In this document: piece by piece, positions 26,299 to 33,346 of the stretch
Position numbering within the stretch: the stretch's first letter is position 1
How the letters are laid out: every line of letters starts with the position of its first letter
Assembly (NCBI GenBank): GCA_022538095.1
Contig: JAKYXN010000056.1
Coordinates: forward strand, 1-34,569
Source: Puniceicoccaceae bacterium K14
GTDB lineage: Bacteria > Verrucomicrobiota > Verrucomicrobiia > Opitutales > Opitutaceae
DNA length: 34,569 bases
Direction of reading: 5' to 3'
Notes under the pieces: generated by a model
Databases searched by the model: none
What the model saw: only the letters and a program-made list of their open reading frames with translations
What the model was told of the DNA's origin: nothing
Position numbers and translations under genes: made by a program

Positions 26299-28865
26299 TG
26301 AGTAAAAACAGAATTTGAAGCGATGGAAATTTCGGTTAAGTGTGTTGATTGCAAGGGGATTGTAAACGAAACAGTGGTACCTCCTGAATCGTTGTTAGCG
26401 AAGTAAAGTTCTTCCGTCGAAAGTTTCAATAGCCAATTGCAAACGGCGATTCCGATACCTGATCCTACTTCTCCTTCGGTTCCACTGCCGTGCACAAATT
26501 TTTTAGAATCGGCGATTTTCGATTGAAAACCTGTAGGTAAGCCGACGCCTTCGTCTCGCACACTCAGCAGAAAAGAGCCATCACTTGGTTCTCCTGAAAT
26601 CGTAATGATCCCTCCTCGATTGCTAAACTTGATGGCGTTGTGCAGGAGATTTCTTAGAATTGTTTTTAAGATGTTTTCGTCAGTTTCGACGACAATCTTT
26701 TTGTCGATATCAACAACTAGTTTGAGTTCTTTGTTAAGTAATGAATTTGAGAATACTTCGGAGGTCGCTTCGATTACTTCGATCAGGACTATAGGTTGTT
26801 CTCTGAGTTCGATGCGAGACATTTGCATTTTTGCCCATTGAAGTAGATTAAGAAGGAGTTGATGCGATTCTGTTGCTGAGCGACGAAGGGAGTTTAATAG
26901 TTTTTTTGCATCGGCATCTTTGGGGATGAAATTTTCCGTATTCACAAACTGCATGCAAAAGGTAAGATTGCCGATAGAGTTTTTGAGATCGTGAGCGATC
27001 ATCGTGAAAAACTGGTCCTTACTCTGATTTACTTCTTGGAGTTGGTCGTTTGAGCGTTTTATAGCGTCATTCTTTTCCTGTAGAGTTTGTCTGATTTTTT
27101 GTAGGTATCGGTAGCGAACGATCGTTAGCAAGAGAATCGCGGCGATTAGGAGGATGGAAATCACCAATATCAAGCGGGTGGATTTTGACTCGCTCAGTTG
27201 CATTCGTTGTAGCTCTTGGTTTCGGTTCAAGAGTTCGATTTGTTGAGCGTTACTTTCCAATTCTAACTCATTAATAATGCGTTCGGATTGTAGTTTGTTG
27301 ATTTCCTTTTGCTTCTGATCGATCTTAGAGATGAATTGCATATTGGATAGGCGAGAAAGGGCTTCTTTACTGAGTATGCTATCTTGTAGTTCGATGTATT
27401 TCTCAGCCGATATCGCTGCGGATTTATCTTCGTTATTTTCTCTTTGTAGTGTGAAAAGCATACGATAACCATCGAGAAGTAAGGTGCTAGCCGCAATTTC
27501 TTCTGCTTCTTTGATTCCTTGCTTAATCAGGTCTATTCCGTACTTCTTTGACCCCTTTTCGAAGTAGAGAGGGCCAAGCTGGATTAGGCTATTGCTTTTG
27601 CCATAGCGGTCGGAAGATTGTTCGTAATATTTTAAGGAGGAGTCGAATTGCGTAATGGCGGATTCGATATTCCCCATATTGCGGTATATTTCTGCCAAAT
27701 TGAATAATGAACCGGCGATACCAATTTCGTCGTGAATAATAGAATACTTATCGAGTGCCTGCCCTGCTGCAAATAAAGCCTTGTCGAAATTTGAATTTTG
27801 AGAATGAACCTGGCTGAGTGTCTTTAGGGCCGATGCAATGTATTTTTGCTTAATATTCTTTTCCTCCAGTTCGAATACGCGGTCCAAGTAAATTTTTGTT
27901 TCGTCGGGATTGCCTGTTGTTTGGTGGATAACAGCGAGTTGCAAAGCGGCGGTCGCGATGTTATCAGCTGTGCCCGTTTCTTCGGCGATGTTTAGCGCAT
28001 CGAGTCCGTGTTTGAGGGCTTGGTCATAGAATCCAATTTTTCGGTAAATGGTAGTGAGGTAGCCTAACAATATTATCTCGTCTCCCTCTCTTTTAGATTT
28101 TGCTGCTGCGTCTAGACCCAAAGTTGCTGCTTCCAGAGCTTTGTCGTAGTCTCCGAGTTTGATTTGGCAGTAGCTTATTAACTCGTAACTCTGTCTTAGA
28201 TCTAAGGGGCGGCCAAAGGTCGGAAGATAATCAGAGGAAAGTAGAGCGTGACTGGCAGCTTCTTTGAATTTGCCTGAGCTTTTTAAAATTTGTGAGAGGT
28301 AAAGGTGGGCTTTGCCGATATGCTTGGGCGGATCGCTTTTAACAGCGGTAGCAATGGCTTGGGAGTAGGAATGTGCAGCTTTCCACTCCATGTCCATTTT
28401 TTCAAAAGTCTTTCCGATACTGAAATGTATCTCCGACACTAGATTTTTATTTTTAGACCTACGACTGTTCTTGAGAGCTTTTAATCCATATTCAAGGGCT
28501 TGATCATAGTCTAGTTTCCAACGTCCGAGATCGGCTAGATTTTCGTACGAATCCGTGATCCAATCAACTGCGTCCACTTTGCTTGCAGATTCGATGAGGC
28601 GTTCGAAACACTTTTGAGAATTTTCATAATCCTCATTGTGTTTGTAGGTTATGCCGAGTTCGAGAAGAGGGCGCCAGTTTTTTGGTGTGTCTCCATTTCT
28701 GAAAAGGGTTACTTGAATGCTTTGTAGCTCGCGTGCAGCTTCTACGGAAGTGTTTGCTCTTAGGCTATGAATCGTTTCGAGGAAGTCGTTTTGAGGCTGA
28801 CCTTGGGATCTACCAAAAACAAGAGCTGGAGCGAACAAAAGAAATATAAAGATGTAGACTCTCAT
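26295..28865 (-). CDS. TPR-containing membrane histidine kinase
   Basis: The 856-residue sensor kinase has a signal peptide (about 1-19, LFAPALVFG). A large periplasmic region of TPR repeats runs from about 40 to 510; repeated patterns include DQALEYGLKAL, DKALEAATLGLDAA and ESAITQFDSSLKYYEQ. A coiled-coil stretch follows at about 515-560, with one transmembrane helix at 565-583. The cytoplasmic H-box FFTMIAHDLKNSIGNL has His625. The HATPase domain shows the N-box (ILRNLLHNAIKFSN), G1 (DEGVGLPTG) and G2 (GSGIGIAVCNWLL). The H-box is of the HisKA type rather than the LytS type usually paired with LytTR regulators. Its stop overlaps the regulator start. The signal sensed is unknown; the TPR array suggests a protein or peptide ligand. 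Confidence 0.93.
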   Translation of the reverse strand: MRVYIFIFLLFAPALVFGRSQGQPQNDFLETIHSLRANTSVEAARELQSIQVTLFRNGDTPKNWRPLLELGITYKHNEDYENSQKCFERLIESASKVDAVDWITDSYENLADLGRWKLDYDQALEYGLKALKNSRRSKNKNLVSEIHFSIGKTFEKMDMEWKAAHSYSQAIATAVKSDPPKHIGKAHLYLSQILKSSGKFKEAASHALLSSDYLPTFGRPLDLRQSYELISYCQIKLGDYDKALEAATLGLDAAAKSKREGDEIILLGYLTTIYRKIGFYDQALKHGLDALNIAEETGTADNIATAALQLAVIHQTTGNPDETKIYLDRVFELEEKNIKQKYIASALKTLSQVHSQNSNFDKALFAAGQALDKYSIIHDEIGIAGSLFNLAEIYRNMGNIESAITQFDSSLKYYEQSSDRYGKSNSLIQLGPLYFEKGSKKYGIDLIKQGIKEAEEIAASTLLLDGYRMLFTLQRENNEDKSAAISAEKYIELQDSILSKEALSRLSNMQFISKIDQKQKEINKLQSERIINELELESNAQQIELLNRNQELQRMQLSESKSTRLILVISILLIAAILLLTIVRYRYLQKIRQTLQEKNDAIKRSNDQLQEVNQSKDQFFTMIAHDLKNSIGNLTFCMQFVNTENFIPKDADAKKLLNSLRRSATESHQLLLNLLQWAKMQMSRIELREQPIVLIEVIEATSEVFSNSLLNKELKLVVDIDKKIVVETDENILKTILRNLLHNAIKFSNRGGIITISGEPSDGSFLLSVRDEGVGLPTGFQSKIADSKKFVHGSGTEGEVGSGIGIAVCNWLLKLSTEELYFANNDSGGTTVSFTIPLQSTHLTEISIASNSVFTQ

Positions 28866-29186
28866 TTTTCTGATAATTAATGAGTTATAAAGACTAGCTG
28901 TGGGGAAGCTTACAATTCGCTAGTCGGCTTGCGGTGTGCCTATCCGCATGCTGGATCAAATGCGGAATTTGTCAATGAAGGCCAACAAACCGCCTTAAAA
29001 TTGGAATTGTGAAGCTAGGGCGTGTTGGTGAATAAACTCTTTGCTGGTTCGAGCCCAAATCGAAGCAGCGCAAGGCTGCCAAAGCCTCGCGACACGAGTG
29101 TCGGATGGCTTTGGCGTATTCGGTTTGAGCTGAATAGCTTCGCGACAGGGCCCATTTTCGAGTGTTATTCACCAACACGCCCTAAG
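28866..29186. other. Intergenic region holding the complete MITE-like element
   Basis: The region runs from the kinase start to the helicase stop. About half is the 165-bp inverted-repeat element at 29018-29182. The remaining 28866-29017 must carry the promoter of the kinase operon; no convincing -35/-10 pair was identified. No gene is seen; the short frames that cross the element do not look coding. Confidence 0.7.
29018..29182 (+). mobile_element. MITE-like element, 165 bp, perfect 18-bp terminal inverted repeats
   Basis: The ends GGGCGTGTTGGTGAATAA (29018-29035) and TTATTCACCAACACGCCC (29165-29182) are perfect inverted complements. The element is flanked on both sides by TA (29016-29017 and 29183-29184), the duplication expected of IS630/Tc1-mariner-type and some IS5-type elements. 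It encodes nothing. Internally it can fold strongly: GCAGC/GCTGC at 29056-29079, GCCAAAGCC/GGCTTTGGC at 29078-29115 and, nested within that, CGACAC/GTGTCG at 29090-29103. A 91-base truncated copy in the opposite orientation begins the window. The right end is two bases from the SNF2 helicase stop, so it could form that mRNA's 3' hairpin. Confidence 0.87.
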
Positions 29187-31667
29187 CTAGAAAAGATTTT
29201 TCATGTCTTCTAAGCTGATTCTCGAATTGGCGGCTTCGCTGGCTTCGAAGATGTTTTCGAGCAATTTCTTTTTCTCACCTTGCATCTGTAGTACCTTTTC
29301 TTCGACGCTGCCGGAAACGATAAGTTTGTAGCTGGTGACAATCTTGTCCTGTCCAATTCTATGAGCACGATCGGTTGCTTGGGCTTCCACAGCCGGATTC
29401 CACCATGGATCGAAGTGAATGACGGTATCGGCTGCAGTGAGATTGAGACCTGTGCCCCCCGCTTTGAGTGATATCAAGAAGAGTGGAATATCGTCCTCGT
29501 CGTTGAAACGATCGACTTCTGCCATGCGATCTTTTGTTTTACCATCGATGTAGCAGTATGGGATCTGTTGGCTGTCCAATTCTTTTTTAAGTAACGAAAG
29601 AATAGATACAAATTGGGAAAATACGAGTATGCGGTGGCCTCCGTCGATGGCTTCTTCGAGTAATTCAAGGAAGCTAGACAGTTTGGGGGAAGCGTCAGCA
29701 GGCAGTTTGTCGTCCAATATTCGCGGATCGCAGCAGACCTGTCGCAGGCGCAAAAGTTGGGTGAGCGTTTTCATGCGAACTGCGCCTTCGCTGGCTCCAC
29801 TCGACTCCAACGCGGATATTTCTTCTGAAGCAGATCGACGTGCGTTATCGTAGGTTGCTTTTTGATCTTTAGTCATATCGACAAAGATGACTTGCTCGAT
29901 CTTTTCCGGAAGTTCGGGTGCAACTTTCAATTTCGAGCGGCGTAGAATGTAAGGGGCCGCTTGATCTTGAATACGTTGCTCGTGCCACTTGCGCTCACCT
30001 CCACGAGCCCCCGAAGGAATGCCTTTCCAGCTTCCTGGCATGATAAAGTCTAAGAGAGAAATGAGATCTTGGATACTGTTTTCAATTGGCGTGCCTGTGA
30101 GCAAAAATCTGCCCTGAGTGTGTAGGGAGGAGATCGCCTTAGCGTTTCGCGTTCGCTTGTTTTTTATGTGCTGAGCTTCATCTCCGATCACACAAAGGAA
30201 GTCTGTGTCTGCGAGCTTCTTTTGGTCGCGAATCAAAGTGCCGTAGGACGTAATGACTAAATCGTACCCGTTAAGATCTTCAGCTTTCTTGATTCGTTGA
30301 GAGCCATGGTTGACAATTACCCGTAATTTGGGAGCAAACTTAACGCTTTCGCGTCGCCAATTTTCAACCAGCGATGCAGGGCAGATGACTAAGCTAGTGC
30401 CTTGTTTTCCTGACTCCTTAAGGGAGGCCAAAAGGGATATCGCTTGGATGGTTTTTCCGAGACCCATTTCGTCGGCTAGGATGCCTCCCAGTTTGTTTTT
30501 GAATAAATGGTGTAGCCAAGAAACTCCAATTTTTTGATACGGGCGAAGCGTTTCTACGAGTCCTTTTGGTATTCGGGGAGTTGCTAGGGAACTCAAATCC
30601 TTAAGAGCAACACTACGTTCTCGCCATGTTTTGGGTGGATTGAAATTAGGGTTGAGTTCGGCTAGATTCTCTTCGATTTGTGGTGTCCGTACGTGAGGAA
30701 TTTGATAGCGACCATGATGGAGGAGAGGTGCGTCGGGTGACTCTGCTAGGACCTGTTGGAGACCGTGGAGTTTTTCCAAGTTTTGTTTTTTAACGAGATA
30801 GACCTTGTCCCCATCTTCGACGTAGTGCCTACCGGTGTTGAAGCTTTGGCTGATTTGTTGCTCGGAAGCTTGGCCGGCTATCACCGATACTGCAACTGTG
30901 TATCCATTTCTTTCTTCGGTCACTTCGGTCCGAATATCGGCGTCTTTCAGTGATTCGGTTCTGGATAGAAAATTCTCGGTGAAGTCGACCCCATAGCGGT
31001 TTTCCAAGTCACCCCAGTGTTCACCTAGAAAATTCAATGTTTGGTGGCGATCGCGTAGCCACCATTTCCGATTTGCCGGTTCTAGTTTGAAACGGTACCC
31101 CTGTAGGAGTTCTCGAAACTCATCATAGTAAGGGTGCTCGCGCGAGGGGAGCTTTATCGCGAGATAGTGAGAGGATCCATCGACGACTGGAGGAGTTCCA
31201 TCAAAAGACTCTTCGAGCGAGGGCTTAGGTGTGGATACAGGTTCGCGGATGCCAGCTGCTTCGCGAAGCGATGGTCCGGAGTCTTCGCCTTTGCTTTCAG
31301 CGGTTTTTTCTTCCTCTTCTTGGGCTACGAACTCACTGACGCCTACCAATTCGCTAAAAACCCAATCGATTGGTTGCTTCGGTTTGTTAGCCCAAAAGAA
31401 CGACGCTTCGCCTGAAAGAGCATCTATCAGTTGCGATAGTTTTTCGCGGTCCAACTGTAAAAAGGACCCTAGTTTGCCTCCACACCACTGGAGTAGGCTA
31501 AAGGCGGCGACTCGTTCTGATTCGCTTAAGGAACCGAGGGCGTCCATCGGTATTTTCTCCGGCTGGCTAATTTTGCCATTGTCCGACTCGACCTCCAATT
31601 TCGTAGGGATGGCATCGCGTGGAGCGCAGGATTCTAGATTCGGTGGAAGTATGATTCTTAGACGCAT
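29187..31667 (-). CDS. SNF2-family DEAD-box-like ATPase/helicase
   Basis: This is an 826-residue SWI2/SNF2-family double-stranded-DNA translocase. An N-terminal region of about 370 residues, not recognised in detail, precedes the ATPase core. Motif I is LADEMGLGKT with Lys405, motif II is DEAQH, and motif III is LLTGTPIEN. The C-terminal helicase lobe has VFSQFVSILSLL, SLKAGGTGLNLTAAD and the SNF2 hallmark HRIGQ. Bacterial members such as RapA remodel protein-DNA or polymerase complexes; the role here is unknown. The ATG at 31667 is the most upstream in-frame start, since a stop lies about 14 codons before it. The stop codon is two bases from the MITE end, so the last codons are intact and not made by the insertion. 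Confidence 0.93.
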   Translation of the reverse strand: MRLRIILPPNLESCAPRDAIPTKLEVESDNGKISQPEKIPMDALGSLSESERVAAFSLLQWCGGKLGSFLQLDREKLSQLIDALSGEASFFWANKPKQPIDWVFSELVGVSEFVAQEEEEKTAESKGEDSGPSLREAAGIREPVSTPKPSLEESFDGTPPVVDGSSHYLAIKLPSREHPYYDEFRELLQGYRFKLEPANRKWWLRDRHQTLNFLGEHWGDLENRYGVDFTENFLSRTESLKDADIRTEVTEERNGYTVAVSVIAGQASEQQISQSFNTGRHYVEDGDKVYLVKKQNLEKLHGLQQVLAESPDAPLLHHGRYQIPHVRTPQIEENLAELNPNFNPPKTWRERSVALKDLSSLATPRIPKGLVETLRPYQKIGVSWLHHLFKNKLGGILADEMGLGKTIQAISLLASLKESGKQGTSLVICPASLVENWRRESVKFAPKLRVIVNHGSQRIKKAEDLNGYDLVITSYGTLIRDQKKLADTDFLCVIGDEAQHIKNKRTRNAKAISSLHTQGRFLLTGTPIENSIQDLISLLDFIMPGSWKGIPSGARGGERKWHEQRIQDQAAPYILRRSKLKVAPELPEKIEQVIFVDMTKDQKATYDNARRSASEEISALESSGASEGAVRMKTLTQLLRLRQVCCDPRILDDKLPADASPKLSSFLELLEEAIDGGHRILVFSQFVSILSLLKKELDSQQIPYCYIDGKTKDRMAEVDRFNDEDDIPLFLISLKAGGTGLNLTAADTVIHFDPWWNPAVEAQATDRAHRIGQDKIVTSYKLIVSGSVEEKVLQMQGEKKKLLENIFEASEAANSRISLEDMKNLF

Positions 31668-32402
31668 GAATATGGAAAACCGATACCAAGGAAGGAATTG
31701 GAAAGAGATTCAACCGATAAATGCGCGATATCTGAGTCTCAGGGTAGACTTTGAAGTGTCGGGTGGTGGCGATTGGATAAGTTTGACTGGGATTCCCAAG
31801 ATGTCCATCGGGTTTGCCGAGAATAGAGCTTTGTGCGACCTATTGCCTACGAACTCATGAGCGTTTTGTTCATGTGGATTTGAGAGATCGAATTATTTTT
31901 CTGACCAGGCTGTTTACAATCTTGAGCCGTGTTGTTTGTGCTCAAGAGGGGGCGAGATTTTCAGCCTGCTACGCTTAGAGCGTAGTCGGTCCCTCACCGA
32001 TCTGATTTCAAAATCCCTGCGTAGACAGGGGGGGGACGATTCAAATGATGAGAGGTTGGGAGCTTTTCCCATTCACGGAAACCAAGAGTATCGACCGTGC
32101 TCTAGCATTTCCTGGTATTGGTGGAGTAGGCTCTTCGGTGGAGCTAGAAGGCGATCGTTCTATATTTCGAAGAAGGTAGCATGGAAAAGAACGAGCTTGG
32201 GTTTGAATTCCGTGTAGACTGTAAGGAACTTGCAAACACTTCGATTTGATCTTCCTAAGTGAATGAAGCCTTTAAGGTGGAAATACAAAGGCTTTAGGTT
32301 GAGCCAGGCTCGGAAGTGGGGTCCATAAATTATAAGGGGTGGGTCTCGTTGCTGAGACCCACCCCCGTGTTGTTTTCTTTATTATGTTTAAGGTATCGCT
32401 AT
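31668..32402. other. Gene-poor region with clustered stem-loops
   Basis: These 735 bp carry no convincing gene. A 64-codon plus-strand frame (31666-31860, MNMENRYQGRNWKEIQ...) overlaps the helicase start codon and lacks a Shine-Dalgarno sequence; it could be a remnant. Frames of 44-45 and 22 codons at 32045-32182 and 32181-32249 are equally doubtful. Stem-loops cluster at 31921-31946 (CTTGAGC/GCTCAAG), 31969-31985 (CTACGCT/AGCGTAG), 31986-32000 (TCGGT/ACCGA) and 32015-32030 (CCCTG/CAGGG), with an eight-G run after the last. A further one is at 32266-32294 (AAGCCTTT/AAAGGCTT). Decayed genes, a structured RNA or a repeat remnant are all possible. Confidence 0.55.
32336..32365 (-). terminator. 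Strong GC-rich hairpin, probable terminator
   Basis: A perfect 12-bp stem GGGGTGGGTCTC / GAGACCCACCCC with a 6-base loop lies 37 bp beyond the stop of the minus-strand TonB-C-like gene. On the minus strand it is followed by TTATAATTTA. On the plus strand it is followed a few bases later by TGTTTTCTTTATT, so it may act in both directions. Confidence 0.75.
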
Positions 32403-32786
32403 TTATCTCATTGCTAGTTCAGCGTCTGTATTCCTTACCACGATGGGTACGATTACCTTGGATTTAACAGCCACGCCATTTTTGATGGATGGTTGAAACT
32501 TCCAGCGCTTCACTGTGTTTGTTACGCCCGTGTTGTAGCGATCATCTGTAGATTCGACGACATCGGCGGATACCACCTTGCCATATGCATCTACAGTGAG
32601 CAACACGTTCATGTGTAGTCCTGCAGGGGCTGTGTCCAAATCAGGTGTTTCCACGTTGATTGGCTTGGGAGCCTCCGCTGAACCTTGGTTCATCTTAACA
32701 TACGCCTGCTCGTATTTATCATTTGAATATAGATTCAAAGAACAAATGACCATAAGCAGACAAGCCAGTGTTAGTTGTCTTTTCAT
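32403..32786 (-). CDS. Small secreted TonB-C-like protein
   Basis: The 127-residue protein has a signal peptide (about 1-21, ending NLYSND) and one TonB C-terminal-like module at about 55-118. The module runs MNVLLTVDAYGKVVSADVVESTDD, then TNTVKRWKFQPSIKNGVAVKSKVIVPIVV, and has the VD-x-G, W-x-F-x-P and G-x-x-V landmarks of the family. It lacks the transmembrane anchor and Pro-rich spanner of true TonB, so energy transduction with ExbBD is unlikely. It is preceded by its own upstream region and followed by a strong hairpin, so it is monocistronic. The same module occurs twice at the end of the ankyrin protein at 22918-25239. Function unknown. Confidence 0.82.
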   Translation of the reverse strand: MKRQLTLACLLMVICSLNLYSNDKYEQAYVKMNQGSAEAPKPINVETPDLDTAPAGLHMNVLLTVDAYGKVVSADVVESTDDRYNTGVTNTVKRWKFQPSIKNGVAVKSKVIVPIVVRNTDAELAMR

Positions 32787-33346
32787 GTTCCTTACAGATT
32801 TGACAAAATGCCCAACCTGCGTGCCTCGACCGGTGAGACATCACAGATCAGACAGTGGCGACTATGCTTGTAGTCGGATTGACCGTCAAGAACGCATGAA
32901 TGGGATATGTCGTCTACACGGTCGATTGATATTATTTTCACATTCCTTAAGCAGCGTTAATATATGTGTTACTATTTGTAAGTCGTTTTGAGCATGGTGA
33001 ATACAAGTGGCGGCATACTTTGCTAAATTTGACCAATATAAATTTTGATAGATACTGTATTAACTATAATTAGGGTAAGAATTGGCTTTTGTTGCGATTT
33101 TGTGACGAGATTTCTTGGAGCTTATAAGATTCGTACATCCTTTATAGGGGAAAACATTATATCTCTAATATCTAGTTAATAATACTTGCAATTTAGGGTG
33201 ATTTACTCAGAGAAGTTTGGCCTGTTATAAGAATCCACTTTTATTCCTTTAAGGCTTCTTGAGATTGTAGTTATTAAATGATTACGATTTGTGAGGAGTT
33301 TTTCTAAGGAATATTTGCCCCTAGAAAAATAGATAGTCTCAGCTTT
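32787..33346. other. AT-rich divergent intergenic region
   Basis: This 560-bp region lies between the TonB-C-like gene (minus) and the secreted protein (plus). It becomes clearly AT-rich from about 32930 on. It holds a stem-loop at 32859-32876 (CGACTA/TAGTCG) whose sequence resembles the one at 31969-31999. No gene was found. Promoters for both flanking genes must lie here but were not resolved. Confidence 0.65.

Noticed and set aside
31231-31860. 209-codon plus-strand frame over the helicase start
   Set aside because: Most of it is antisense to the SNF2 gene with Ser/Arg-rich, low-quality sequence. Only the last 64 codons are free of overlap, and they have no ribosome binding site.
32578-32991. 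137-codon plus-strand frame
   Set aside because: Half of it is antisense to the TonB-C-like gene, and the remainder crosses the intergenic hairpin with Cys/His/Arg-rich sequence.
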